From positions 1 through 64,000 of the forward strand of contig CANRND010000001.1 in NCBI GenBank assembly GCA_947631905.1: 64,000 nt of DNA, in the 5' to 3' direction. Origin of the DNA: an uncultured Clostridia bacterium (GTDB lineage Bacteria; Bacillota; Clostridia; Christensenellales; Borkfalkiaceae). Below the pieces are notes generated by a model. The model saw nothing but the letters and a program-made list of their open reading frames with translations, searched no databases and was not told the origin of the DNA. The position numbers and the translations under genes were made by a program. Below are positions 34,340 through 42,882 of this stretch, piece by piece. How positions within the stretch are numbered: position 1 is the stretch's first letter; every line of letters starts with the position of its first letter.

Positions 34340-35770
34340 TCAGTACGCTCTCGCAAAAAACACGGTATGCACGGAGGGCTTGCCGCAGACAACGCACTTT
34401 TCCGCGCTGTTCTCCTTGTCCATGACGCGCGCCGTCGCCTGGGCGAACTCTTTCACCTTGTCCTCGCAAGCGCGGCAACCGCACCAACCCGCGCGCACAA
34501 AGTTTCCGCCGTCCACCCCTTTGAGAAGACCGTCGAGCGTCTCCGCATTCACAATGCGCTCGTGCATCCGCTTTTCCGCTTTGCGGTAGAGGTTCTCCGA
34601 AATTTCGCCGAGCAATGCACCCGCTTCCCGTTCGGCGTCCGCAAGATCAAGCTCACTCTTTTCGCAGGTGTCGCGGCGGAACACAGTCATCTTGCCATTT
34701 TCGATGTCGCGCGGTCCGAGTTCGATCCGGACCGGCACCCCTTTCATCTCCCATTCGTTGAACTTCCAGCCGGGAGAATTTTCGCTGTCGTCGAGTTTCA
34801 CGCGCACACCCGCTTTTTTCAGCCGTTCCGCGAGCGCGTTGCACGCCTCCAAAACGCCCTCTTTCTTGGCGGCGATGGGAACGATGACGACCTGCACAGG
34901 CACTACGGGGGGCGGCAAAACAAGCCCGCGCTGATCGCCGTGGGTCATGATGAGCGCGCCGATAAGACGGGTGGAAACGCCATAGCTCATGGTATAGCCG
35001 TATTGCAAAACGCCGTCTTTTCCCGTAAACTGCACGCCGAACGCTTTGGCAAAATTCTGCCCCATGTAGTGGGTGGTACCCGACTGCAAGCTCTTGCCGT
35101 CGTGCATCATGGCTTCCATGCCGTAAGTTGCCACCGCGCCCGCAAACTTTTCCTTTTCGGTCTTGCGCCCCGTCAAAACGGGCATACAGAGAACGTTCTT
35201 TGCAAATTCTTCATAGAGATGAAGCATATTGAGGGTTTCGGTTTCGGCTTCCTCGCCCGTTGCATACACGGAATGCCCTTCCTGCCATAAAAATTCGCTC
35301 GTGCGCAGGAACGGGCGGGTCGTCTTTTCCCACCGCATCACGTTGCACCACTGGTTTTGGCGGAGGGGCAGGTCGCGCCAGCTCTCCACCCATTTGCCGA
35401 ACATGTGTCCGATGATCGTTTCGGAGGTCGGCCGCACAACGAGAGGTTCTTCAAGTTTTGCGCCGCCCGCATGGGTGACGACCGCGACCTCGGGGGCAAA
35501 TCCCTCCACGTGTTCCGCTTCTTTCGTCATGAAACTCATGGGAATGAGCAGGGGGAAATAGGCGTTTTCCACGCCCGCCGCCTTAAAGCGGGAGTCGAGT
35601 TCTCTTTGGATATTTTCCCAGATCGCATACCCGTAGGGACGGATGACCATCGTCCCCTTTACGGGACCGTAATCGACGAGTTTGGTTTTCACCACAACGT
35701 CGGTATACCATTGCGGGAAGTCGGTTTCGATGTCCGCGATCTGCGATACAAATTGATTGTCTTTCGCCAT
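34340..35770 (-). CDS. proS: Prolyl-tRNA synthetase (eukaryote/archaeal-like type)
   Basis: 476 residues. Class IIa core: motif 2 region 'RWEKTTRPFLRTSEFLWQEGHS' and motif 3 region around 'GVSTRLIGALIMTHGDQRGLVLPP'. The anticodon domain is followed by a C-terminal zinc-ribbon-like part (CGCRACEDKV, CVVCGKPSVHTVFFARAY). There is no editing insertion, and the final Tyr ending matches the ProRS type found in archaea and some Firmicutes. AGGAG precedes the ATG, and a promoter lies 25-55 bases upstream. The 5' end faces a tRNA-Pro gene 340 bases away, read in the opposite direction. Confidence 0.93.
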   Translation of the reverse strand: MAKDNQFVSQIADIETDFPQWYTDVVVKTKLVDYGPVKGTMVIRPYGYAIWENIQRELDSRFKAAGVENAYFPLLIPMSFMTKEAEHVEGFAPEVAVVTHAGGAKLEEPLVVRPTSETIIGHMFGKWVESWRDLPLRQNQWCNVMRWEKTTRPFLRTSEFLWQEGHSVYATGEEAETETLNMLHLYEEFAKNVLCMPVLTGRKTEKEKFAGAVATYGMEAMMHDGKSLQSGTTHYMGQNFAKAFGVQFTGKDGVLQYGYTMSYGVSTRLIGALIMTHGDQRGLVLPPPVVPVQVVIVPIAAKKEGVLEACNALAERLKKAGVRVKLDDSENSPGWKFNEWEMKGVPVRIELGPRDIENGKMTVFRRDTCEKSELDLADAEREAGALLGEISENLYRKAEKRMHERIVNAETLDGLLKGVDGGNFVRAGWCGCRACEDKVKEFAQATARVMDKENSAEKCVVCGKPSVHTVFFARAY

Positions 35771-35795
35771 AAATGATCTCCTGATTTCACGCGCT

Positions 35796-35825
35796 ATTAT
35801 ACCATGTTTTTTCCGATTCGTCCAA
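35796..35825 (-). promoter_or_regulatory. Promoter of proS
   Basis: On the minus strand TTGGAC (35825-35820), an 18-base spacer and TATAAT (35801-35796). The leader is only about 20 bases, too short for a T-box. Confidence 0.65.
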
Positions 35826-35906
35826 CATTTGCACGGGTATTTTGAAATTTTGCGGTGCGGGAGAGAGGCGCGCAAAAAATATTTCGGAAATGACGGGAAA
35901 AATCAC

Positions 35907-35934
35907 TTGACACTTCGCGCAAATTTGGTATAAT
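35907..35934 (+). promoter_or_regulatory. Promoter of the RNA leader and tRNA-Pro
   Basis: TTGACA (35907-35912), a 16-base spacer and TATAAT (35929-35934), about 175 bases before the tRNA. Confidence 0.8.
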
Positions 35935-35940
35935 AAGATA

Positions 35941-36111
35941 TGCTTTCATGAACGCCGAAAGCCTTTTCGCAAGAAAAGCGTAAGACGGTGGCGACCAAAG
36001 CAAAACTCACGAAAAAAGACGAAGTATTTTTTCGTGAAGAGGAGCAACAACGGAGCGCACTTGCACTTTGCGCGTAGCACAAAGTGCTTAAAGCGGAGTT
36101 TGTTGCGACGA
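35941..36111 (+). ncRNA. Structured leader upstream of tRNA-Pro containing RNA motif copy 2
   Basis: From the promoter to the tRNA no convincing frame exists, but several helices can form: CTTTTC/GAAAAG with a GCAA tetraloop (35963-35978), TCACGAAAAAA/TTTTTTCGTGA around a 9-base loop (36007-36037), AAGAGGAGC (36037-36045) that can pair with GCCTTTT (35961-35967), and GCACTTTG/CAAAGTGC enclosed by GCAACAA/TTTGTTGC near 36044-36107. The second helix and AAGAGGAGC repeat the layout found at 7591-7667 with different bases in the paired parts. It may be an independent ncRNA processed from the tRNA precursor, or a regulatory leader. Confidence 0.45.
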
Positions 36112-36188
36112 TGAGGTGTAGCGCAGTTTGGTAGCGCGCTTGGTTAGGGACCAAGAGGTCGCGTGTTCAAGTCACGTCACCTCAACCA
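36112..36188 (+). tRNA. tRNA-Pro (anticodon AGG)
   Basis: 77 bases including the encoded CCA. Acceptor TGAGGTG/CACCTCA, D-stem GCGC/GCGC, anticodon stem CTTGG/CCAAG with loop TTAGGGA (anticodon AGG at 36146-36148), variable AGGTC, and T-arm GCGTG-TTCAAGT-CACGT. G37 and the loop context match bacterial tRNA-Pro. A34 would need deamination to inosine to read several Pro codons. Confidence 0.92.
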
Positions 36189-36297
36189 GCGAGACGGGAG
36201 AGCCTGTTGGCTCTCCCGTCTCGCTGTATTGTGAAGCGGTTTGTCCGCGGCCTCTTGTAGCCCTAACTAAGAAAACAGGGGTCCCGAAAAAGACGCG
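36188..36297 (+). other. Post-tRNA hairpin and truncated copy 3 of the RNA motif
   Basis: A 16-base perfect stem (36189-36204 with 36209-36224) and TGTT loop start at the CCA end, as after the tRNA fragment at 7535. Then GGCCTCTT (36249-36256), an 'AACTAAGAAAA' segment and GTCCCGAAAAA match the 5' half of motif copy 1, but the pairing 3' half is missing. Confidence 0.5.
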
Positions 36298-36301
36298 GTA
36301 A

Positions 36302-36379
36302 AAAAATTTCGCCCACGGAGTGGGCGAAATTTTTGCTTTTTTTGCCTTTCGGGCGCATTCCCCGAAACGGGGAATGCGC
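36302..36379. terminator. Two hairpins downstream of the large lipoprotein gene
   Basis: AAAAATTTCGCCCAC pairs with its complement (36302-36334) and is followed on the plus strand by T-rich sequence. A second perfect 12-base stem lies at 36353-36379, 15 bases from the lipoprotein stop. They separate the tRNA transcript from the convergent lipoprotein transcript. Confidence 0.75.
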
Positions 36380-36393
36380 AAATCCGTTCGGTT

Positions 36394-39300
36394 TTACTCG
36401 GCTGCGGAAGTAACGTAAATCGTATTGTGTCCGTACAGGCCGGCCTTTACAAGGCGATAGCTCTTACCGTTGAGAGTAACCGTCTTTTCTTCAATGTCTT
36501 GCACCTGGAATTCGGTATCGCTCGCGCCGCGATTGTTGAGTTTTCCCGGTCCGTTCAAGCCCGTGCAAATTGCGCTTCCTTGATTATCTTCCTCTATCTT
36601 CATATCGGTAATATCGAAAGTGATAGACCATGTCCCCTCGCCAACTGTAACGACATAATCTTTGCCAACTTGGATAGATGTCTTCGGGCCCCAGAAGAAG
36701 ATAACGGGATTACCGCTATATTGCTGTTCAAGCATTGCTTGTACGGTTTCTTTCGTGTAATCAGCTCCCGAATAGGTACCGCTCACAGTGAGAAGAACTT
36801 TTGTTGCTTGACCCGCGTCCTCATTATCAAGGCCGATGGCGATCTTCGTGGCAATAATCACATTATTGGTGATCTTGCGAACGTCGAGCGTAGCATTGCC
36901 ATAGTCGCCGCTTCTCGTCTTGAACTCTTTCTCGTTAAGAGTTTGGGTTCCCGCAGTACTGCTACCAAATTTGGTATCGGAATACCCCGAATTGTTGGCA
37001 AGGAAGATGTAGCTTCCGTCGGGAAGATTGGTAACATCAAACTTGGCTGTAATAATGCCCTCTGCCATGGTCACCGTTACAGTCCAGTTAGTACCCTGTA
37101 CTGCGCTTCCCCCGTAGATATAAGGATTGAAGCCGATACCTTTTTTCGACGGCGAGTCCGGGTCTAACTCATTATCTTCCGAGCCTGCAAACAGCGCCAA
37201 AATGTGGTTCGGTGTGAAGTTGTTGTAGACATTGCTCGTGGCCGTGAGATAAACTTTCGAATTTTCGCTGTCAACCGTCAAAGTAATCGTCGAAAATCTC
37301 AACGCCGTTTGCGCGCGGGCCGTGGTGGCAGTGAGATCCATGAGGACGTCCTGGCTCCCCGTAGGTTCGCCGTTGGATACGTTGAGCTTTCCGTTTGCAA
37401 CTTCGAACACGGGACCGTACTTTCTGCCTTGCTCTTGTTCGATGAGCGCGATCACGAATTTACCGACCGTTGCGAACTCCGCGTCTACGAGATAACCGTT
37501 GCCGTTGTCGATCGCCTTATAATCGAAATCGACATAGAATGCGTCTTGCTGGGCTTCTGCCGCTCTGTAACTGTAAGCGCCGCTCGGTATTTCGACGGTA
37601 TCTTCTGCGCCGAATTTCTTGTACTCAGTCAAAGTGATGGGATCGATGTCTTCATCTGTCATGACAAGGCCGTCATCGGTGAAGCGGACCGCCATCGAGT
37701 CGGATGCCCAACTACCGTCTTCTTGCGTTGCAAGGAAGAATGCCCGTCTCATGATCCCGAAGTCGCTCGATTCGATACTGACAATGACATAGAGTCCGCC
37801 GGGAGCTTCGGAGAGATACAAGCTTCCGGGGCATCCAAAGATCGTGCCTTCCCAAATCCCGTTAACGGAACCTTTCATCCATTCCGCCGTGGCGGTGATA
37901 TTTTGCGACAATTCGACTTGTTCGTTCGCCTGTTTGAGATCTTCGCCCACTCTCCAACCCTTAAAGGTGTAGCCATCGCGCTGAGGGGCCTGAACGAGCG
38001 TGACCTTGCCGCCCTTTTCCACCGTAACGGGAGCGGGAGTTTCAAGCGCTTCGTCGCCGATCTCACCGAGATCATAAGTCAGCGTGACAGCTTCCGCCCA
38101 AACCGCGGTAACGGTGACGTCCGCGGTAACGTTGAGCCGGGAACCGGGTTGCTGGATCACATCGCCGCCCTTATCATCCGTGCCGACTTTCCAGCCCTTG
38201 AAGATGAAGCCCGTGCGCTCTCCGCTGAGGTCTGCAAGGGTCACGTTGGCGCCCTTTGCGACCGTAGCGGATGCGGGAGCCGTGCCGTCGGTCCAACCGT
38301 TGAGACCGTAGGTGACCGTTGCGGGATCGCCGGTGGAAAGCGTGTTATGGCCGTAAGAGCCGCCGACTTCCATAAGGGTGTAGCATTTATCCCCTACCCG
38401 GACCGTCGTATCTTCGATCCCAGCGAACTGGAATTCGGTGCCTGATCCCGACTTGCGCGGGTTGAACCCTTCTTTTTGAGTGCAAATCGCGTGAGCTACG
38501 TCGTCTTTGAGCGCGGTAACGTCCACAACGATTTTCCAAGTGGTTTCATCGACTGTGACGACAAGATCGGGAGTTTCGGTACCTGCCGTAGCGCCCCAGA
38601 AGAAGATAATGTTGTAATTGTTGTATTTTTGCGAAAGAAGCTCTTGCATATGCTCTTTCGTGGTACCCGTATAGGTGCCGCTGATGGTGAGAAGAACTTT
38701 ATCTTTCGCGTCGTTGAGCGTAAGGGTGATCGCCGTCGGGGTGGTGGTAACGCCCGTCCAGTCGGTCGCATGGTTATATGCTTCAACTTTCAATACGACA
38801 ACGTTCCCACTGCTGCCTTTCAACGTATAAACCATGCTACCCAACTTGATCTCGTAGTCTGCGGGCGTGGAACCATATTTCAAGTCGCCGTGGCCATCGT
38901 TCTGCGAGGCTACGCCGTAACCTGTATCACCGTCAAGAGGAAGATCGGTTACAGTGAACCTTGCGCTGATCTTACCCTGTCCGATCGTGAGGATACGGTT
39001 GATAAGCGCAACTCCGTCGGCGTTGTTAGGGTTGGGATACACGGTATAAGTATTTCCGCTTGCCCCGCCTTTCAAGAAGACGGAAATATTGTAATGCTCA
39101 ATATCTGTATCTTCTTGGAGAGTCCTAAGTCCCGTCGGCGTAAAGCCGCTGTATACGCCTTCAACAGTTAAGTAAACTTCCTCTCCCTCTTGTTCGAGCT
39201 TGAAAACGCTGTAAGAAACGGTCTGCGCGCGGGCCTCGCAAGTAGCGAACGTCCCGACATGGCCACCCATATTGTACGCTTCCAACGCTCCCTCTTGCCC

Positions 39301-40548
39301 TGCGACGAGGACTACGGCGCACTCGCTGCTTTCCTCTTCTTCGTCGTACTCAAACACGGCGAGATACTTGCCGACGGAGACGAACTCCGCGTCGTTCATG
39401 TAGCCGTCGCCGCCGTCATAACCATACTGGTCGAGGTCCAAATAATGCTCGGCTTCGCCCACGGTCGCACTGTACGTGCCGGTGGCCGTAAGGTCGCTAC
39501 CGAGATCGGTGCGGCCGCTGAGTTCGAGGTTGGTGCCGTCAAATACGGTAAGCGTAACTTTCAGTTTGCCGTCTTCCACGGTCATGGTGCCGAGATCGCA
39601 TTCCCAAGCGGAAGCGCCTTTTTCGGCATACACGGCGTACATCCACGAAGCGTCGCCCTGCGTCACTTTGAGAACGACGTACGCTTCGTTGCCCAACCTC
39701 TTTACGGCAACTTCAATGCTGACGTTCGCGCCGCTGCCTCCAAAGGTGGAGGGGTCGACATCGGTCGCCGTCCAGTAGCCCGTGATCGCCGCTTCCCACT
39801 GCGCGGTAACGGTCATCGAAGCGGTGACGGTGATCTTTTCGCCCACGTTCTTCACTTCATTGCCGACTTTCCAGCCCGCGAAATCGTAACCCGTGCGGGT
39901 AGGAGCGGCGGGAAGAGTAACTTCCCCGTTCTTTGCCACGGTCTGCGGCGCGGGAGCGTCCCCCGTAACGCCATCGCCGAGGCTGTAAGTTACGGTAACT
40001 TCTTCCGCCCATTGCGCGGTGACGGTGACGTCTGCCGAAGCGGTGATCTTGTCGCCCGCTTTCTTCAACGTTTCATCCGTGCCGACTTTCCAGCCCAGGA
40101 AAATATGGCCTGCCCATGCGGGAGCTTCGGGAAGGGTAACTTTCGCCCCTTTATCCACCTCCTGCGCGGCGGGAACCGTCCCCGTGGTATTGTCGCCGAG
40201 GCTGAACGTCACGGTAACCTTTTCGGCCGTGGCCTGCGCGGTCCACTTTGCCGTGAACGTGACGTCCTTTGCGGGCATGGTATAAGTTTCGCCTGCGGCT
40301 ACGTCTTTCGTCCCGTCGTTCCACGCCTTGAAAGTATGACCCTCAAAGGTAAAGGAATTTTCTGCGACCGTGAACGTTTCGCCCTCGGCGTGTTTTTCCG
40401 TTGCGGGTGCTGTTCCCGTGCCTTCGCCCGCCACATAGGTGACGGTGAACGTGTCAGCTTCTTGCTTAGGATCGCACGCTGCGAAAACCGCCATTCCGAG
40501 GCAGACGAAAAGCATGACAGCCAATGTCCGGAAAATGTGCTTTTTCAT
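36394..40548 (-). CDS. Large InlB-repeat surface lipoprotein (1384 aa)
   Basis: A lipoprotein signal (MKKHIFRTLAVMLFVCLGMAVFAAC) places Cys near residue 24 as the lipid anchor. Five InlB/Flg_new-type repeats of about 65-75 residues are visible: four at the N-terminus and near residues 205-265, and two more near 760-900, each with 'VTYSLG..TG.AP', 'GYDFAGWKVG' and 'VTAQW' pieces. Between and after them are longer beta-rich domains; segments such as 'KVLLTISGTYTG' and 'KVLLTVSGTYSG' recur as a second repeat type. No enzyme motif seen. It is exposed on the cell surface and probably mediates adhesion or glycan binding. A perfect promoter and GGAGG site precede it. The partial gene at the right window edge shares the second repeat type. 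Confidence 0.85.
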   Translation of the reverse strand: MKKHIFRTLAVMLFVCLGMAVFAACDPKQEADTFTVTYVAGEGTGTAPATEKHAEGETFTVAENSFTFEGHTFKAWNDGTKDVAAGETYTMPAKDVTFTAKWTAQATAEKVTVTFSLGDNTTGTVPAAQEVDKGAKVTLPEAPAWAGHIFLGWKVGTDETLKKAGDKITASADVTVTAQWAEEVTVTYSLGDGVTGDAPAPQTVAKNGEVTLPAAPTRTGYDFAGWKVGNEVKNVGEKITVTASMTVTAQWEAAITGYWTATDVDPSTFGGSGANVSIEVAVKRLGNEAYVVLKVTQGDASWMYAVYAEKGASAWECDLGTMTVEDGKLKVTLTVFDGTNLELSGRTDLGSDLTATGTYSATVGEAEHYLDLDQYGYDGGDGYMNDAEFVSVGKYLAVFEYDEEEESSECAVVLVAGQEGALEAYNMGGHVGTFATCEARAQTVSYSVFKLEQEGEEVYLTVEGVYSGFTPTGLRTLQEDTDIEHYNISVFLKGGASGNTYTVYPNPNNADGVALINRILTIGQGKISARFTVTDLPLDGDTGYGVASQNDGHGDLKYGSTPADYEIKLGSMVYTLKGSSGNVVVLKVEAYNHATDWTGVTTTPTAITLTLNDAKDKVLLTISGTYTGTTKEHMQELLSQKYNNYNIIFFWGATAGTETPDLVVTVDETTWKIVVDVTALKDDVAHAICTQKEGFNPRKSGSGTEFQFAGIEDTTVRVGDKCYTLMEVGGSYGHNTLSTGDPATVTYGLNGWTDGTAPASATVAKGANVTLADLSGERTGFIFKGWKVGTDDKGGDVIQQPGSRLNVTADVTVTAVWAEAVTLTYDLGEIGDEALETPAPVTVEKGGKVTLVQAPQRDGYTFKGWRVGEDLKQANEQVELSQNITATAEWMKGSVNGIWEGTIFGCPGSLYLSEAPGGLYVIVSIESSDFGIMRRAFFLATQEDGSWASDSMAVRFTDDGLVMTDEDIDPITLTEYKKFGAEDTVEIPSGAYSYRAAEAQQDAFYVDFDYKAIDNGNGYLVDAEFATVGKFVIALIEQEQGRKYGPVFEVANGKLNVSNGEPTGSQDVLMDLTATTARAQTALRFSTITLTVDSENSKVYLTATSNVYNNFTPNHILALFAGSEDNELDPDSPSKKGIGFNPYIYGGSAVQGTNWTVTVTMAEGIITAKFDVTNLPDGSYIFLANNSGYSDTKFGSSTAGTQTLNEKEFKTRSGDYGNATLDVRKITNNVIIATKIAIGLDNEDAGQATKVLLTVSGTYSGADYTKETVQAMLEQQYSGNPVIFFWGPKTSIQVGKDYVVTVGEGTWSITFDITDMKIEEDNQGSAICTGLNGPGKLNNRGASDTEFQVQDIEEKTVTLNGKSYRLVKAGLYGHNTIYVTSAAE

Positions 40549-40624
40549 AATATTCCTCCTGATCGAATTTTTGCGGGCGTCCGCGCGGCAAACCTCCCTT
40601 TGCAGAAACCCTCACTGTGAAACT

Positions 40625-40653
40625 ATTATAGTCCCGCGCCGTGAATTTGTCAA
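40625..40653 (-). promoter_or_regulatory. Consensus promoter of the large lipoprotein gene
   Basis: On the minus strand TTGACA (40653-40648), a 17-base spacer and TATAAT (40630-40625), about 75 bases before the ATG. The rest of the gap (40660-40878) is A/T-rich with no recognisable feature. Confidence 0.8.
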
Positions 40654-40878
40654 TACTTCTCGGGAAAAAAATGAAAAAAATTTCCACAAAAAGTTGCTAT
40701 AACACATGGAAATTCCCCCCATTCAACAAAAATATCATGAAAATTAAAAAAGTTCTTTTCTTTTTGAGATTTTTTGGAAGTTTCGGGCATGGATGCGCGG
40801 GCCGTCGCAACAGGCGGCGAAACGGGCGACAAGGCGGGCGAAAAAGAGGCGGCGGACATGGCATTTTCGGGCAACGGA

Positions 40879-40910
40879 AACGCCGCCGCGGGCTTGCCCG
40901 CGGCGGCGTT
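40879..40910 (-). terminator. Hairpin after the GH1 gene
   Basis: A perfect 15-base GC-rich stem around a two-base centre (AACGCCGCCGCGGGC and its complement), 36 bases beyond the GH1 stop, followed on the minus strand by a weakly T-rich stretch. Confidence 0.65.
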
Positions 40911-40946
40911 CGATCGCTTTACCTTATTTATCTTTTCTTACACGGC

Positions 40947-42287
40947 TTATTTCCAGATTTCTTCGCCGTTGGTCTCGATGACCTTTTGATAGAAATAGGC
41001 GCTCTTTTTGGGTGTGCGCGCCCGCGTTTCATAATCCACATGGATGAGGCCGAACTTTTTGGAGAACCCCTCCGCCCACTCGAAATTGTCGATGAGCGAC
41101 CAGTAGAAGTAGCCCTCGATCTCCACTTCGTCCGCCGCGCGGGAGAGTTCGCGCAGATACCGCTTCAAATAGTCGATGCGGCTGCTGTCGTCGATCTGTC
41201 CGTTCAGGTCTTTCCACTCCGCAAGCGCCACGCCGTTTTCGGTATACACGATGGGCAGGTGGTATCTGTCCCAGATAAATTTCGGGCCGTAGTACATCGC
41301 GTCGGGGTAGACTGTCCAGCGGGTATCGGTGCGCGGCACCCATGCCGCGGGTTTGGGATAGACGATCTCGCCGTCTTTCCTCGTCACGCGGTCGCCCGTG
41401 TAGGTGTTGAGGCCGTAAAAATCGAGCTTGCTCTTGATGATCTGCATATCGCTCTCGGGGAACTTGAACCCGCACTCCTCCTGCCATGCGCGGGAGACCT
41501 CGGGATAACGCCCGAAAATGAGCGGATCGGTATAATAGTTCACCGAACCGAACCCGCGGTAGCAGGCGAACGTCGCCTCGCGGGCGGTCTCCACGTCCGC
41601 GTCCGTGAGCGGAAGCGCGGGCCAATACGCCTGCGCGGTGCCGATCTTGACGGCGTTGCCGCAGACGCTTCTGATCTTCTTCTCCGCAAGCCCGCAACCG
41701 AGCAACACGTTATGAGCCATGCGGATGACATCGCTATCGGGCATCTTCAAAAACGGGGCGTGTTCCCCCGAGGAATGCCCGAGGCCCAAAAAGCACTGCG
41801 GCTCGTTGATGAGAATAAAGTGCGAAACATGGTCTTTGAACAAGTTCGCGCAAACGCCCGCGTATTCCTCGAACCACTTCGGACTTTCGGGATTGAGCCA
41901 ACCGCCTTTTTGGAAGAGCGCGTAGGGATAATCCCAATGGAAGAGAGTGACCCACGGCTCCACGCCCGCCTTTTTGAGTTCTTCCAACAGTTCGAGATAG
42001 AACCGTTTGCCGTCCTCGGAAATTTTCCCCGTCCCCTCGGGCATGAGCCGCGCCCAGTTGACGGAGAAACGGTAGGCCTTGATCCCGAACTCTTTCATGA
42101 GGCGGACGTCCTCTTTGAAGAGATGATAGTGGTCGCACCCGACGTCGCCGCTGTGGCCGTCGAAGATGCGGCCCTTCGTTGCGGACCCGACGTCCCACAC
42201 GTTGAGGCCCTTGTCCGCTTCGTGCGCGCCGCCCTCGATCTGGTAGGCCGCCGTCGCCACGCCCCAAACAAAATTTTTCTTGAACAT
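40947..42287 (-). CDS. bglA: Family 1 beta-glucosidase / 6-phospho-beta-glucosidase
   Basis: 446 residues, full length for GH1. N-terminal signature 'FVWGVATAAYQIEGG', acid/base in LINEPQCF, nucleophile in YTENG, and the C-terminal 'YFYWSLIDNFEWAEGFSKKFGLIHVDY' aglycone-site segment. 'DNFEWAEGF' rather than the S.K.Y phosphate-binding pattern favours a plain beta-glucosidase. No signal peptide, so it cleaves imported beta-glucosides in the cytosol. AAAGG precedes the ATG. It lies between two repeat-rich gaps with its own terminator, and fits with GH3 and GH5 in beta-glucan use. Confidence 0.92.
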   Translation of the reverse strand: MFKKNFVWGVATAAYQIEGGAHEADKGLNVWDVGSATKGRIFDGHSGDVGCDHYHLFKEDVRLMKEFGIKAYRFSVNWARLMPEGTGKISEDGKRFYLELLEELKKAGVEPWVTLFHWDYPYALFQKGGWLNPESPKWFEEYAGVCANLFKDHVSHFILINEPQCFLGLGHSSGEHAPFLKMPDSDVIRMAHNVLLGCGLAEKKIRSVCGNAVKIGTAQAYWPALPLTDADVETAREATFACYRGFGSVNYYTDPLIFGRYPEVSRAWQEECGFKFPESDMQIIKSKLDFYGLNTYTGDRVTRKDGEIVYPKPAAWVPRTDTRWTVYPDAMYYGPKFIWDRYHLPIVYTENGVALAEWKDLNGQIDDSSRIDYLKRYLRELSRAADEVEIEGYFYWSLIDNFEWAEGFSKKFGLIHVDYETRARTPKKSAYFYQKVIETNGEEIWK

Positions 42288-42882
42288 ACCTTTCCCCCTG
42301 TTTTTATGAATGATTTTGTTTTGATATTTATAAATTTGTTATTTCGCCCCGCGCGCTGTTCTGATTCTCTAAGCGCGGCGCGAGCCGCAGGCGAAGTAGG
42401 CGAAGCCGAGACTGAGGGGGTCTCAACAAGCTTTCATAAACCCTTTCGGCATTCGCTTCGCTCATGCCACTTTCCCTTTCAGGGACAGCAAGAAACGTTG
42501 TTTCCTCACGGAAAAAGATTTTGCGAAGCAAAAGGTTTTTCCTGAATATAATACGGTAGAGATTTCTCCACTTCGTTCGCTACGCTCACTTCGCTCGAAA
42601 TGACAATTAAATATACTTGCGCGAGCAAAATCGCCATTTTGCGCTGCGCCTTTGGGCGGCAGGGACCGCCGCAAAGCCCGTCGCGTTTGCCAACGCTCCT
42701 GTCGCGGCGCAGCTCACAGCCCACTGGGCTGTTGAGCAGAATTGCGCCGCTCCACCCAATTTGCCGCATACCTGCGGCTTCTTGTCCGATGAAACGAACG
42801 AGAGGACAATTAAGTTAAACCGCACACGCCCGTTTCCTCACGGAAAAAGATTTTGCGAAGCAAAAGATTTTTCGTGAACTCT
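42288..42882. repeat. Repeat block between GH1 and nadE
   Basis: No gene is visible. Segments: a GC-rich 'GCGCGGCGCGAGCC' part near 42370, hairpin copies of the CACGGAAAAAG family at about 42508-42543 and 42839-42876 (the latter 7 bases from the nadE stop), a GTCATTTCGA-type fold-back at 42550-42605, and a segment of about 100 bases at 42650-42755 ('GGCGGCAGGGACCGCC' to 'AGAATTGCGCCGCTCC') that recurs at 62750-62855. Confidence 0.75.

Noticed and set aside
35770-35830. T-box or other amino-acid riboswitch in front of proS
   Set aside because: The predicted leader is about 20 bases and no AGGGTGG-ACCGCG element is present.
36112-36188. Complete second tRNA next to the fragment at 7501
   Set aside because: No 5' acceptor, D-arm or anticodon arm could be found in the 80 bases upstream of the fragment.
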